Position numbers and translations under genes: made by a program. The notes below the pieces were generated by a model, which saw nothing but the letters and a program-made list of their open reading frames with translations, was not told where the DNA came from and searched no databases. DNA of 64,000 nt from NCBI RefSeq assembly GCF_000185965.1, contig NC_014924.1, forward strand, positions 1,302,001-1,366,000, given 5' to 3'. Shown here one piece after another: positions 1-8,226 of this stretch. The DNA comes from Pseudoxanthomonas suwonensis 11-1 (GTDB lineage Bacteria > Pseudomonadota > Gammaproteobacteria > Xanthomonadales > Xanthomonadaceae). Position 1 is the stretch's first letter. The number at the start of each line of letters is the position of its first letter.

Positions 1-684
1 TACGCACGCTGGTCGCCACTGAAGCAGCAGTACATGGGCCGCGACCGCGGGGTGGAGAAGAAGCGCCCGCTGATCGCCGTGTATGAGCTCTACAAGGCCG
101 CGCTGGACCACAGCCGGCTGCGCCAGGGGGGAGTGGTCGGGCCGGTACTGGCAAAGGAATTGAAGGCGCGTGGCCTGGAGTCCACCTCGACCGTACTCAA
201 GCTGAAAATCGAGGACCCGCGCCAGGCCCTGGCCGATTTCCGCGGCGAGGCGCTCAAGCCGCAGGACCTGGAGTGCTTCGTCGCCACGCTCGACGTGATC
301 GAGCAGGACCTGCCGCGGATCGCCGCACGCGCCAACGCCTGGGCGGTAGGCGACGTGGCCGCGATGCGGTCGATGCCGCGCAACCGCCGGCAGCTGGCCG
401 ACTGCATGGATGCCTGGGTGCAGACCGAAGCCGCGCGCAAGCGCGGCTTCACCGACATCGAAGCGCGGATCCGCGACCGCTGGGTGGCCGCGGTGGAGAA
501 GGCGCTGGCCGCGCACAGTGTCTCGTTCGCGACGATGAGCATCGACACCCTGCTGTACGACCGCGAGGGTTATCTGGCCGCGCTTTCCGCGAAGGGCTAC
601 CGCATCCAGGCGCCGGACGAGCTGGAGGAGGCGGACGAAGAGTTGCCGGCGGAAGATGCGCCGGACGCTGCAGCCACCGGCTGA
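1..684 (+). CDS. TraB/GumN family protein, C-terminal part (gene begins before the window)
   Basis: The reading frame is already open at base 1 (Tyr-Ala-Arg-Trp-Ser-Pro-Leu), so the first Met at base 34 is probably internal; 227 residues are visible. The Trp-Ser-Pro-Leu...Gln-Tyr-Met-Gly block, the long helical middle and the final 'Tyr-Leu-Ala-Ala-Leu-Ser-Ala-Lys-Gly-Tyr-Arg-Ile' unit fit the C-terminal half of TraB/GumN-type proteins, which are often exported in xanthomonads. The usual Gly-x-x-His of the second family motif is not kept here (Met-Ser-Ile-Asp instead). The tail is acidic (Glu/Asp/Ala-rich). The biochemical role of this family is not settled. The signal peptide and first motif lie outside the window. 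Confidence 0.7.
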   Translation, partial: YARWSPLKQQYMGRDRGVEKKRPLIAVYELYKAALDHSRLRQGGVVGPVLAKELKARGLESTSTVLKLKIEDPRQALADFRGEALKPQDLECFVATLDVIEQDLPRIAARANAWAVGDVAAMRSMPRNRRQLADCMDAWVQTEAARKRGFTDIEARIRDRWVAAVEKALAAHSVSFATMSIDTLLYDREGYLAALSAKGYRIQAPDELEEADEELPAEDAPDAAATG

Positions 685-743
685 TACGGCAACGGCCGCT
701 TTCGCGGCCGGGAAGGCAGGAGGCCCAAGGCCCCCTTCCAGGA

Positions 744-2657
744 TCAGCCGCCCGCTGCCAGCGGCAGGGCGCCTTCGCCGGAGGCCAGCTGCGGCCAGCG
801 GCGCAGCAGCGAGGCGCGGATGCCCGCGGCGTCGATGCCGGCCTCGGCCAGCAGGTCCTCGCGGCTGGCGTGGTGCTGGAAGGCGTCCGGCAGGCCCAGC
901 TGCAGCACGGCCATGGCGATGCCTTCGGCGTTGAGCAGCTCGGACACCGCCGAGCCGGCGCCACCGGCGACGACGTTGTCCTCGATCGTGACCAGGCCGT
1001 CGTGCGTGCGCGCCAGCTCGAGAACCAGTGCGCGGTCCAGCGGCTTGATGAAGCGCATGTTGACCACGGTCAGGCCCAGCTCCGCGCCGACCTGCTCGGC
1101 GGCCGTCACGGTCGCGCCAAAGGCCAGCAGGGCCACGCGCGAACCGTTGCGGCGCAGCTGTGCCTTGCCGATCGGCAGGGTGTCCAGGGCCGGCTCGATC
1201 GCTACCCCGGGGCCGGTGCCGCGCGGGTAGCGCACCGCGGCCGGGCCCGCATGCTGGAGGCCGGTGGTCAGCATCTGCCGGCACTCGTTCTCGTCGGCCG
1301 GCGCCATGACGACCATGTTCGGCACGCAGCGCAGGAAGCTCAGGTCGAGGTTGCCGGCATGGGTGGCGCCGTCGGGACCTACCACGCCGCCGCGGTCGAT
1401 CGCGAACAGCACGTCCAGGTTCTGGGTGGCCACGTCGTGGACCAGCTGGTCGTAGCCGCGCTGCAGGAAGGTCGAGTAGATCGCGACCACCGGCTTGGCG
1501 CCCTGGGTGGCCATGCCGGCGGCCAGGGTCACTGCGTGCTGCTCGGCGATGGCCACGTCGAAATAGCGCTGCGGGTACTCCTTCGAGAACCGCACCAGCC
1601 CCGAGCCCTCGCGCATGGCCGGGGTGATGCCCAGCAGGCGCGGCTCGGCGGCAGCCATGTCGCACAGCCAGTCGCCGAAGACGTCGGTGTAGGTCGGCTT
1701 CTTCGGCCCCGTCTTGGGGGCCAGGCCCTTGGCCGGGTCGAACGGACCCACGGCGTGGTAGCCGATCTGGTCGCCCTCGGCCAGCTCGTAGCCCTTGCCC
1801 TTGGTGGTCATCACGTGCAGCAGCTGCGGGCCCTTGAGCGACTTGGCGGTGCGCAGCGCGGCGACCAGCGCGGGCAGGTCGTGGCCGTCGATCGGGCCGG
1901 TGTAGTGGAAGCCCATCTGTTCGAACAGGGTGGAGGGCACGAACATGCCCTTCCAGTGGCCTTCCCAGCGCTTGACGAAGCGCGCCGGCGGGCTGTGCTT
2001 GTCGCCCAGCAGCTTCTTGCCGCCCTCGCGGATCCTGTTGAGGGTGGCGCTGCCGGTGAGCCGGCCCAGCATCTTGGTCAGGCCGCCGACCGCCTCGGAG
2101 ATCGACATCCGGTTGTCGTTGAGGATGACCAGGACGTTGGGCTCCTCGTCCATGCCGCCGGCATGGTTGAGCGCCTCGTAGGCCATGCCCGCGGTCATCG
2201 CGCCGTCGCCGATCACCGCCACCACCTGGCGCTCGTCGCCGGCCTGCTTGCGGGCGATGGCCATGCCCAGCGCGGCGGAGATCGAGGTGGAGGAGTGGCC
2301 GACGCCGAAGGTGTCGTACTCGCTTTCCTCGCGCTTGGGGAAGGGGGCCACGCCGTCCTTCTGCTTGACGGTGTGGATGCGGTCTCGGCGTCCGGTGAGG
2401 ATCTTGTGCGGGTAGGTCTGGTGGCCGACGTCCCAGACCAGCAGTTCCCCGGGCGTGTCGTAGAGGTAATGCAGGGCGACGGTCAGCTCGACTACGCCCA
2501 GGCCGGCGCCGAAGTGGCCACCGCTGCGACCGACCGACTCGATCAGGTAGCCACGCAGCTCCTGCGCGACCGCGGGCAGCTCGGCCTCGTCGAAGCGGCG
2601 CAGGTCCACGGGCGAATCGATGCTGGCAAGGCGCGGATAGCGTTGGGAGTCGATCAT
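744..2657 (-). CDS. dxs: 1-deoxy-D-xylulose-5-phosphate synthase
   Basis: Joins pyruvate and glyceraldehyde-3-phosphate to make DXP, the first step of the MEP isoprenoid pathway, which also supplies thiamine and pyridoxal precursors; cytosolic and thiamine-diphosphate dependent. The 637-residue protein has the usual length. Visible marks are Val-Gly-His-Gln-Thr-Tyr-Pro-His-Lys near the N-terminus, the ThDP/Mg motif Gly-Asp-Gly-Ala-Met-Thr followed by Asn-Asp-Asn, and the catalytic Glu in Ile-Ala-Glu-Gln-His-Ala. I chose the ATG giving Met-Ile-Asp-Ser-Gln because residues further upstream look non-coding and known homologues begin here; there is no clear Shine-Dalgarno. An HNH gene lies 186 bp upstream on the same strand. 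Confidence 0.97.
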   Translation of the reverse strand: MIDSQRYPRLASIDSPVDLRRFDEAELPAVAQELRGYLIESVGRSGGHFGAGLGVVELTVALHYLYDTPGELLVWDVGHQTYPHKILTGRRDRIHTVKQKDGVAPFPKREESEYDTFGVGHSSTSISAALGMAIARKQAGDERQVVAVIGDGAMTAGMAYEALNHAGGMDEEPNVLVILNDNRMSISEAVGGLTKMLGRLTGSATLNRIREGGKKLLGDKHSPPARFVKRWEGHWKGMFVPSTLFEQMGFHYTGPIDGHDLPALVAALRTAKSLKGPQLLHVMTTKGKGYELAEGDQIGYHAVGPFDPAKGLAPKTGPKKPTYTDVFGDWLCDMAAAEPRLLGITPAMREGSGLVRFSKEYPQRYFDVAIAEQHAVTLAAGMATQGAKPVVAIYSTFLQRGYDQLVHDVATQNLDVLFAIDRGGVVGPDGATHAGNLDLSFLRCVPNMVVMAPADENECRQMLTTGLQHAGPAAVRYPRGTGPGVAIEPALDTLPIGKAQLRRNGSRVALLAFGATVTAAEQVGAELGLTVVNMRFIKPLDRALVLELARTHDGLVTIEDNVVAGGAGSAVSELLNAEGIAMAVLQLGLPDAFQHHASREDLLAEAGIDAAGIRASLLRRWPQLASGEGALPLAAGG

Positions 2658-2843
2658 CGGGGCCGGAAAACCATACGGTGGCCCATTTTCCTCCCCCGGC
2701 AGGTGACGGGGCAAGCAAGGCTTCCCTGGACGCCCAGGGACTGGTGCTCCTGTGCGCCCGCGTCGGCGGGGATCCGTTGCAGCGCAAGGGATGCGCGTGT
2801 TGCTGCGTGGTCGGGGGAGGCGGCTTGCGCCGCGCCGGAAGTT

Positions 2844-3488
2844 TCAGATCCTGGAGCGGCGCGGCAGCTGTGCGCGCAGGAATGCCATCTGGTCGGCCAG
2901 GATGTTGCGGTTGGACAGGATCAGGTGCTCGATCCAGCTTGGCCGGTAGGGCACCGCCAGCAGCGGCATGTTGGCCTGGTGCGGGGTGCGGTTGCTCTTG
3001 CGCGAGTTGCAGTGGAAGCAGGCGCTGACCACGTTCTCCCAGATGTCCAGGCCGCCGCGCGAGAGCGGGATGACGTGGTCGCGGGTCAGCTGTGGGCGCG
3101 GGAACTGCTGGCCGCAGTAGAGGCACAGGTAGGAGTCGCGCGCGAACAGCGCGGGGTTGGACAGGGCAGGGGTCGGGTCCAGCGCGCGGGCGCGGGCATG
3201 GCCGCGGGTGGCGATGATCGGATGCAGCTCGATGATGCTGCGGCTGCCGGTATCGCGGTTCACGCCGCCATGCACGCGCATGCAGGGCGTGCCCAGGGTC
3301 CAGGCGACGGCGTCGCGGGCGTAGAGGCAGGTCGCGTCCTGCCAGTGGATCCAGTCCATCGCCCGGCCATGGGCGTCGAGCGACAGCACCCGCGGGGCAT
3401 TGGCCAGGCCGCGGAGCGAAGGCGGGTCGTCCGCCGGTACCTGGGTACCGGCGAAGATCGGATCAAGCGTCGCCGTATCCGTCTCCAT
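2844..3488 (-). CDS. HNH endonuclease family protein
   Basis: A 214-residue protein with a C-terminal HNH nuclease fold. Cys122 and Cys125 (Leu-Cys-Leu-Tyr-Cys-Gly) and Cys157 and Cys160 (Ala-Cys-Phe-His-Cys-Asn) form a structural zinc site around Asp137-His138 and Asn152, the classic H-N-H core. The first 100 residues are a separate conserved domain that I cannot name. Stand-alone HNH proteins of this type occur next to housekeeping genes in many proteobacteria and are not part of a restriction system; no methyltransferase is adjacent. Substrate and role are unknown. It is transcribed toward dxs. Confidence 0.85.
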   Translation of the reverse strand: METDTATLDPIFAGTQVPADDPPSLRGLANAPRVLSLDAHGRAMDWIHWQDATCLYARDAVAWTLGTPCMRVHGGVNRDTGSRSIIELHPIIATRGHARARALDPTPALSNPALFARDSYLCLYCGQQFPRPQLTRDHVIPLSRGGLDIWENVVSACFHCNSRKSNRTPHQANMPLLAVPYRPSWIEHLILSNRNILADQMAFLRAQLPRRSRI

Positions 3489-3533
3489 CGGGATCCAAGC
3501 TTATACCCGATGGATGACGTTTTGCGGAACCCT

Positions 3534-4016
3534 TCAGCGCAGCACGCCTTCCAGGCCCGGCGCCGGGCTCAGGGTGCCGTTGGCATCCAGCGTGAAGCTG
3601 CGCCTCTTGGCTTCCTCCGGAGTGGCGGCGACTTCGCCCTCGAGCTTGTAGGAAAGCTCGCGGCGGCCGGCCAGGGCATCGGCCACGGCGAGGCGGGCCA
3701 TCGGCTGCGGGCGCAGGGTGGCGCGCACCGTATCGGCCGCCGAGGGGCCGATGGAGATCGCCGGGCTGGCCTCCAGGGTGCCGGCCGGGTGCTCGTCCAC
3801 GGTCACCGCCAGCGAGACCTGTTCGAAGCGCATCGACATGCTGCTGTAGTTGTGCAGCCGCAGCTCCACGGTCCAGCTGCCGTCGCGTTCGACCGACAAC
3901 TGCTGGATCGATGCCGCCGGCGGCGACACGCGCTTGACCTTGCCGCTGCAGGCGGCGAGCAACACCAGGCCCATGCCCAGGGCGATGAGCGGGAGAATCC
4001 GTCGCGGAAGTGCCAT
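3534..4016 (-). CDS. LEA2/WHy-like lipoprotein
   Basis: A 160-residue protein that begins with a lipoprotein signal (Leu-Leu-Ala-Ala-Cys, Cys23) after a hydrophobic stretch, so it should be lipid-anchored in the envelope. The mature part is one beta-rich domain with the pattern 'Trp-Thr-Val-Glu-Leu-Arg-Leu-His-Asn-Tyr-Ser', as seen in LEA-14/WHy domains, which are linked to desiccation and stress tolerance. The family call rests on pattern memory, not a search. It is followed 29 bp upstream by the lipocalin gene on the same strand, so the two may form an envelope-stress pair. Confidence 0.6.
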   Translation of the reverse strand: MALPRRILPLIALGMGLVLLAACSGKVKRVSPPAASIQQLSVERDGSWTVELRLHNYSSMSMRFEQVSLAVTVDEHPAGTLEASPAISIGPSAADTVRATLRPQPMARLAVADALAGRRELSYKLEGEVAATPEEAKRRSFTLDANGTLSPAPGLEGVLR

Positions 4017-4045
4017 GCCGCCTCCTTCGTGTGCGCGGCAGGATA

Positions 4046-4648
4046 CTACGGCGTGGCTTCGTGGCCGCCAGCCTCGGCCGCCGGTTCCGATTCGGAATCG
4101 GGTTCGCCGAGCAGCTGCGCATCCACCACCAGGTCGGACAGGTCGTAGCCCATCTCCTCGGCGCGCTGCTTCAGGCTGGCGAACAGGGCAGCGTCCATCG
4201 AGGGCGAGCGGGCGAGGATCCACAGGTACTTGCGGTCGGGCTCGCCGACCAGCGACCACTGGTAGTCCGGATCCAGCGCCAATACCCAGTAGTCGGCCCA
4301 TACCAGCGGCAGCCAGCCCAGCCAGTCGGGTGCGAAGCGTACCTGCAGGCGGGCGGGGTGGCCTTCGACCTGGCGGGCCACGCCATCGACCGCGGCCGTT
4401 TCGCCATCCTTCGTCCGGCAGGCGTTGCGCACGCCGATCGTGCCGTCGCTGCGCAGGGTGTAGTGGGCGGTGATGTCGCTGGCGCAGCGGCGCTGGTAGG
4501 ACACGGGCAGGCGGGCGATCTCGTGCCAGTGTCCCGCATAGCGGCTCAGGTCCAGCTGCTCGACCGAGGTCACCGGCTGTGCCGCCCGTGCGCCCGCGGC
4601 CACCAGGCCGGCACAGCAGAGCAGCAGGGTCAGGATCGTCGTGCGCAT
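4046..4648 (-). CDS. Lipocalin family protein (Blc type)
   Basis: A 200-residue bacterial lipocalin. Residues 1-23 form a signal peptide (cleavage after Ala-Arg-Ala). The first strand carries Tyr-Ala-Gly-His-Trp-His-Glu-Ile (Gly-x-Trp signature, residues 37-44), and the second signature lies near residues 122-147 (Leu-Asp-Pro-Asp-Tyr-Gln-Trp ... Tyr-Leu-Trp-Ile-Leu-Ala-Arg). The tail after residue 180 is acidic and low in complexity. Blc proteins bind fatty acids or lysophospholipids at the outer membrane. There is a Cys-Cys at residues 11-12, but it lies too early for a normal lipobox, so I expect a soluble periplasmic form. I chose the Met that starts the signal peptide over an upstream in-frame Met. 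Confidence 0.88.
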   Translation of the reverse strand: MRTTILTLLLCCAGLVAAGARAAQPVTSVEQLDLSRYAGHWHEIARLPVSYQRRCASDITAHYTLRSDGTIGVRNACRTKDGETAAVDGVARQVEGHPARLQVRFAPDWLGWLPLVWADYWVLALDPDYQWSLVGEPDRKYLWILARSPSMDAALFASLKQRAEEMGYDLSDLVVDAQLLGEPDSESEPAAEAGGHEATP

Positions 4649-4775
4649 GCGGTCTCCTCTGGGGCGCGGCGAGCCGGATGCTAGCACCGGCCCGTGCAGG
4701 GACCGTTCGGGGGCGGCATGCGGGCGAGGACAGGAGCGCGCGCCGTGCGGCCGTCTGCCACAACGGGCCATGCGG

Positions 4776-4804
4776 GGGTGCCGGGCCGGAGGAGCCCGGC
4801 ACCC
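4776..4804. terminator. Perfect 11-bp hairpin
   Basis: GGGTGCCGGGC and its exact reverse complement are separated by a 7-nt loop. It sits just beyond the stop of the 69-residue gene on the minus strand and upstream of the lipocalin gene. There is no T-run, so it may be a factor-assisted stop or an extragenic palindrome. Confidence 0.5.
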
Positions 4805-4811
4805 GGCTGCG

Positions 4812-5021
4812 CTAGTCGATGCGGACCGGCCGCGGGCGTTGGCCGTAATGGCGCAGTTCCACCATCACCGGTGGTCCCCGGCGCAGCGAATGGACCGCGG
4901 CCAGGGTGCGCGCCAGCTCCAGCGCCTTGCTGACCGAGCGGCAGGAGGCGAGGTAACGCTCGCCATCCAGCAGCACGCAACCGCGGTGATCCTTGTGGAC
5001 GGTAAGACGTCGGCAGTCCAT
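4812..5021 (-). CDS. Small hypothetical protein, DUF2188-like
   Basis: A 69-residue basic protein starting Met-Asp-Cys-Arg-Arg-Leu. Its pattern (beta strand, Gly, 'Ala-Leu-Glu-Leu-Ala-Arg-Thr-Leu-Ala' helix, final beta strand ending in His-Tyr-Gly) resembles the small DUF2188 fold, but the match is weak. It has no signal peptide and no membrane segment. An in-frame upstream Met would add 24 residues of unlikely sequence. It is a plausible gene because codon positions look coding and a strong hairpin follows its stop. Confidence 0.5.
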   Translation of the reverse strand: MDCRRLTVHKDHRGCVLLDGERYLASCRSVSKALELARTLAAVHSLRRGPPVMVELRHYGQRPRPVRID

Positions 5022-5141
5022 GGGCCAACCCCCGCTATCCAGTGTCCTCCCTGCGTTCACGGCAAATCTGCCGCGTCCGCCCGGGACATGCAATCGGGAA
5101 TCTGCCGTGATGGCTATAGGATTAAGCCGAGGGGGGCGCCC

Positions 5142-5603
5142 TCAGTCCTGCGGGGTGCCGGGCCGCTCTTCGACCTCGGCCTGCCGCAGTTCCTGCTCCG
5201 CCTGGCGGAGGGCGGTCGTGTCCAGCGGGCGGATCTCGTGGATCCGGCAGGGCATGCGACCGACGGGGGAAACCATCGGGCCCACCGGCTGCACCGAATC
5301 GAACTTCGACTGCACCCGCGATCCGGTGCTGGTGATCATGATCGACAGCGCATAGGGCAGGTCCTGGCAGGAGCCGGACAGGTCCAGCAGCCAGGCTTGG
5401 CGGGGGCGGGTCCAGACCACCAGGGCGTCATCGCCCAGCGCGGTCCAGCCGTGCGGCTTGCCGAAGAGGCTGAAGCTGGATACCGGCTCGCCGGCATGTG
5501 CGCGGTACAGCGCGCGCTCTTCGGCGTCGCTGAGCCGCGGCGAGCTGGCGCAGGCGGCGAGGAGGGCCACGGTGAGCATGGCGGGAATGGGTAGCCACTT
5601 CAT
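5142..5603 (-). CDS. DUF6491-like lipoprotein
   Basis: A 153-residue lipoprotein: residues 1-17 are a signal peptide with the lipobox Leu-Leu-Ala-Ala before Cys18. The mature part carries 'Ser-Phe-Ser-Leu-Phe-Gly-Lys-Pro-His-Gly-Trp', then 'Trp-Leu-Leu-Asp-Leu-Ser-Gly-Ser-Cys' and 'Cys-Arg-Ile-His-Glu-Ile-Arg-Pro', two Cys that may form a disulfide. This is the layout of the small xanthomonad family called DUF6491. The C-terminal 25 residues form a charged helix. Function is unknown. It stands alone, divergent from the tRNA-Phe promoter. Confidence 0.75.
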   Translation of the reverse strand: MKWLPIPAMLTVALLAACASSPRLSDAEERALYRAHAGEPVSSFSLFGKPHGWTALGDDALVVWTRPRQAWLLDLSGSCQDLPYALSIMITSTGSRVQSKFDSVQPVGPMVSPVGRMPCRIHEIRPLDTTALRQAEQELRQAEVEERPGTPQD

Positions 5604-5695
5604 GGCGTTGATCTCCAGCTAGGTTTGCAGCCATCTTCGCGCACGCCTCCGGAGTGGCATAGACGCGTCGCCGCCAACATTCATGCATCAGACGC

Positions 5696-5724
5696 TTGTC
5701 GGATCGTCAAAGGCTCGTTATGAT
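5696..5724 (+). promoter_or_regulatory. Sigma-70 promoter of tRNA-Phe
   Basis: TTGTCG (-35) and TATGAT (-10) are separated by 17 bp, about 36 bp before the tRNA. The discriminator after the -10 is GC-rich (gccgcccc), as is usual for stable-RNA promoters under stringent control. The tRNA-Pro promoter in this window shares the TATGATGC core. Confidence 0.75.
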
Positions 5725-5759
5725 GCCGCCCCTCGCAACGGCCAAGCCGAAGCGAAGAT

Positions 5760-5835
5760 GGCCGGGTAGCTCAGTTGGTAGAGCAGGGGATTGAAAATCC
5801 CCGTGTCGGGGGTTCGATTCCCTCCCCGGCCACCA
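5760..5835 (+). tRNA. tRNA-Phe (GAA)
   Basis: A 76-nt cloverleaf: acceptor GGCCGGG pairs with CCCGGCC, D stem GCTC/GAGC, anticodon stem GGGGA/TCCCC with loop TTGAAAA (anticodon GAA), T stem GGGGG/CCCTC with one G-U pair, T loop TTCGATT, discriminator A, and an encoded CCA end. It is a single-gene transcription unit with its own promoter and terminator. Confidence 0.98.
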
Positions 5836-5866
5836 TCTTTGGAAGCCTGCTTGCAGTGCTTCGCGG

Positions 5867-5890
5867 AAACGGACCTTCGGGTCCGTTTTT
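5867..5890 (+). terminator. Intrinsic terminator after tRNA-Phe
   Basis: CGGACC-TTCG-GGTCCG, a 6-bp stem (more with flanking A-U pairs) closed by a stable TTCG tetraloop and followed by five T. It lies 32 nt after the tRNA end. Confidence 0.92.
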
Positions 5891-6215
5891 CGTTTCCGGC
5901 TTCCGGATCCGCCACGGACCTGCTGCGTGTGACACGGGCGTGGCGCTGGCCGCGACGGTGCCAGGTCCGCAGCGATCGCTGGGCCAGCGTGTGTGCGCCC
6001 GACCCCATCTAACCGCTTGTCGGGTACGGCTGGCGGGCCGGGCCTGGCTGGGTAGTATCGGGACGAACCCGCCGGTCGGCGCCGCTCCCTCTAGCGGCCC
6101 GCATGTCCAGCAGCACAGCCAGCGCGCGGTGACGCGGCCTTCATGGCCCAGCGGCGAGGATGGCCCGGCCGCATGTCATTGGAAGACCTTCAGCTTCCCG
6201 GAGGGGTAGGGCGGC

Positions 6216-6235
6216 TTGTAGGGTTTTTCCTACAA
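6216..6235. promoter_or_regulatory. Palindrome TTGTAGG-N6-CCTACAA
   Basis: Perfect 7-bp inverted arms around a T-rich centre (gttttt), 20 bp in all. The two GTAGG/CCTAC half-sites are spaced like the sites of dimeric LuxR/NarL-type regulators. It sits at the upstream edge of the candidate small RNA. It could also be a hairpin in RNA. Confidence 0.45.
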
Positions 6236-6416
6236 AAGAAACCTGTCTTTCCTGACATACAAGTTATGCAGGATTGGGCATTCTGGCTTCGCCCCGGCAG
6301 GACGGCATGCACTGGAAAAGGACACCGCTCTGCCAAGGACCAAGCCGCCGGAAGGATTCCGGGCCGGGGCAAATTGAATACCCGAATCCGCGCCCAAGTG
6401 GCGCGGATTTTCTTTG
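6236..6416 (+). ncRNA. Candidate small RNA
   Basis: The stretch between the palindrome and a strong intrinsic terminator has no reading frame of note but does have RNA structure: CCGGAA-GGA-TTCCGG at 6348-6362 and the terminator stem at 6385-6409. The upstream 60 bases are AT-rich, as a promoter would be, although I cannot fix a -35/-10 pair or a start. No known RNA family was recognised. The boundaries are a guess; the 3' end near 6416 is the best supported part. Confidence 0.4.
6385..6416 (+). terminator. Intrinsic terminator in the gene-poor region
   Basis: AATCCGCGCC, loop caagt, GGCGCGGATT: a perfect 10-bp stem followed by TTTTCTTTG. No protein gene on this strand ends nearby, which implies a non-coding transcript. 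Confidence 0.8.
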
Positions 6417-6789
6417 TTAGTCAGTAACTTGACTGTCTGCGCCATTGGCGAGGGGCGAGCGGAGCCGGGCGGTCGGCTAGGCTGGCTCATGGCCGCGCCC
6501 TGAGCGAAAGGCCAAGTCAGTGTCGTGCCGGGATGGGCTCCCCGCGCACTCGCAACCAGCTAATACGCAGCAGCCGGCCGGGCAGGAGTTTTTCCCGGTC
6601 GCCGCCCGATGGTGTCAACGCCGGGTATCAAATCCACGGATGTATACGCCCGGCGATTCGGGTGTCTGCGCTCGCCGGGAGGCGCAGAGCGCCGCTCGGC
6701 GGCTTGCCGGACCCGGTGCTTTCGCCGGCCGTGTCCGGCGAAGTCCGCCTTGCGCCAGGTGCAGTGCAGCCCCCGATGGCCGCGTGGGC

Positions 6790-7068
6790 TCAGCCCTGGT
6801 CCGCGGGCGGGACGTAGCCGGCCGGCTGCTCGGCGTCGCCGCCGAACAGGAACTTCTCCATTTGCTCCTCGAGAAAGGCGCGGTGCTGCGGGTCGCGGGG
6901 CGACAGCCGGTTCTCGTTGATCAGCATGGTCTGGTGCGCCAGCCAGGCGGCCCATGCGGGCTTGCCGATGTTGGCGTGGATGCGCTTGCCCAGTTCGCCG
7001 GGCCAGGGAATGAAATCCAGGCCCTCGGCCTCGCGCTTTTCGTACTGGCAGAAGATGGTGCGGGTCAT
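6790..7068 (-). CDS. yggX: Fe(2+)-trafficking / oxidative damage protection protein
   Basis: A 92-residue YggX protein, found in the cytosol, linked to protection of Fe-S clusters and iron handling under oxidative stress. The N-terminus Met-Thr-Arg-Thr-Ile-Phe-Cys carries the conserved Cys7, and the middle keeps Pro-Gly-Glu-Leu-Gly, Trp-Leu-x-His-Gln-Thr and Ile-Asn-Glu-Asn-Arg-Leu. Length is normal. It lies 12 bp downstream of mutY on the same strand, a pairing also seen in enterobacteria; since MutY is an Fe-S enzyme, the coupling makes sense. Confidence 0.97.
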   Translation of the reverse strand: MTRTIFCQYEKREAEGLDFIPWPGELGKRIHANIGKPAWAAWLAHQTMLINENRLSPRDPQHRAFLEEQMEKFLFGGDAEQPAGYVPPADQG

Positions 7069-7080
7069 GGGCGGGTCGCT

Positions 7081-8142
7081 TCAGAGTGAGTCGAGCAGCT
7101 TGCGGATGGGCGCGGGCAGGCCCAGCGAGGCCAGTTCGGCGCGCGACACCCAGCGCTGGGCCTCATTGTCGCCCACGCGGGCGCGGGGGGCGACCTTGCG
7201 CAGGCGCAGCGGCTGCAGGTGCAGGCGGTAGTGGCTGAAGGTGTGGACGATGGTTGGCAGCGCCTCGGCGGCGTCGAGGTCGCCATCGACCTCCCGCTCG
7301 AACCATGTACGCAGGCCGGATTCGGTCTCGTCCTGCGGCAGGGTCCACAGCGAGGCCCAGATCCCGGTCGGCGGGCGCCGCTGCAGCAGCAGGCGGCCCC
7401 CGGCGTCCTCCAGCAACAGGGCGATCGCTTCGCGCTCGGGCAGGGTCTTGCCCGGGCGCGGCGTGGGCAGGGCATCGACCAGGCCTTCGCGCAGGGCGAC
7501 GCAGCCATCGGCCAGGGGGCAGGTCAGGCAGGCCGGCGCGGCGCGGGTGCACTGGGTGGCGCCGAAATCCATCTGCGCCTGGGTGTAGTCCGCCAGGCGG
7601 CCGGCCGGGACGTGCCGGACGTGTTGGTTGGCCAGCCCCCACATCTGCTTCTCCACCGCGGGCGTGCCCGGCCAGCCGTGGATGCCATGCCAGCGGGCGA
7701 ACACGCGCTTCACGTTGCCATCCAGGATCGGGAACGGATCGCCCCAGGCCTGGGACAGGATGGCTCCGGCGGTGCTGCGGCCGATCCCGGGCAGCGCCAG
7801 CAATGCATCGAGATCGCGCGGCAGGTCGCCACCATGCTGCTCGACGCAGCGCCTGGCCGCAGCGTGCAGGTTGCGGGCGCGGGCGTAGTAGCCGAGGCCG
7901 GCCCAGTGCGCCATCACCTGGTCGGTGCTGGCGGCGGCCAGGTCGGGCAAGGTGGGGAAGCTTTCGACGAAACGCAGGAAGTACGGGATGACCGTGGCGA
8001 CCTGGGTCTGCTGCAGCATGATTTCCGACAGCCAGACCCGGTACGGGGTGCGCGGATGCTGCCAGGGCAGGTCGTGGCGGCCGTGGCGGTCGAACCAGTC
8101 CAGCAGCGGTGCGACGAAGCGATCGGCGGTATCAGCGGCCAC
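7081..8142 (-). CDS. mutY: A/G-specific adenine glycosylase
   Basis: Removes adenine mispaired with 8-oxoguanine in base excision repair. The 353-residue protein has the helix-hairpin-helix glycosylase domain with catalytic Glu40 (Leu-Ser-Glu-Ile-Met-Leu-Gln-Gln-Thr) and Asp141 (Ile-Leu-Asp-Gly-Asn-Val). The [4Fe-4S] loop has Cys198, 205, 208 and 214 in the expected C-x6-C-x2-C-x5-C spacing. A C-terminal Nudix-like domain for 8-oxoG recognition follows. All key residues are present. It is transcribed into yggX. Confidence 0.98.
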   Translation of the reverse strand: MAADTADRFVAPLLDWFDRHGRHDLPWQHPRTPYRVWLSEIMLQQTQVATVIPYFLRFVESFPTLPDLAAASTDQVMAHWAGLGYYARARNLHAAARRCVEQHGGDLPRDLDALLALPGIGRSTAGAILSQAWGDPFPILDGNVKRVFARWHGIHGWPGTPAVEKQMWGLANQHVRHVPAGRLADYTQAQMDFGATQCTRAAPACLTCPLADGCVALREGLVDALPTPRPGKTLPEREAIALLLEDAGGRLLLQRRPPTGIWASLWTLPQDETESGLRTWFEREVDGDLDAAEALPTIVHTFSHYRLHLQPLRLRKVAPRARVGDNEAQRWVSRAELASLGLPAPIRKLLDSL

Positions 8143-8226
8143 GGCACGGCTCCGGCGCGACGTCGCGCGGGACGGGGCAGGCAGGCGCCAGCCCCGCGCT
8201 CGCGGTCAGGGGATGCATGGCGGGGC

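Larger units (their letters stand above)
5891..6789. other. Gene-poor region of about 900 bp
   Basis: I see no convincing protein gene. Open frames exist on both strands, but they lack Shine-Dalgarno sites, recognisable domains and normal codon use. The part around 6216-6290 is clearly richer in A+T than the rest of the window. It holds a palindrome and a candidate short transcript with a terminator, listed separately. The remainder (6430-6789) holds nothing I can name. Confidence 0.6.

Noticed and set aside
2844..3488. HNH gene as part of an intron, homing or restriction system
   Set aside because: No intron, methyltransferase or insertion boundaries nearby; it belongs to a stand-alone housekeeping-type HNH group.
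273..4148. A 1291-codon open frame on the plus strand
   Set aside because: It runs antisense to dxs, the HNH gene and two lipoprotein-type genes, all with clear motifs; in 70% G+C DNA long antisense frames are expected.
5775..6427. Short plus-strand frames after tRNA-Phe
   Set aside because: They run through the tRNA or the terminator, have no Shine-Dalgarno and resemble no known protein; the region reads better as non-coding.
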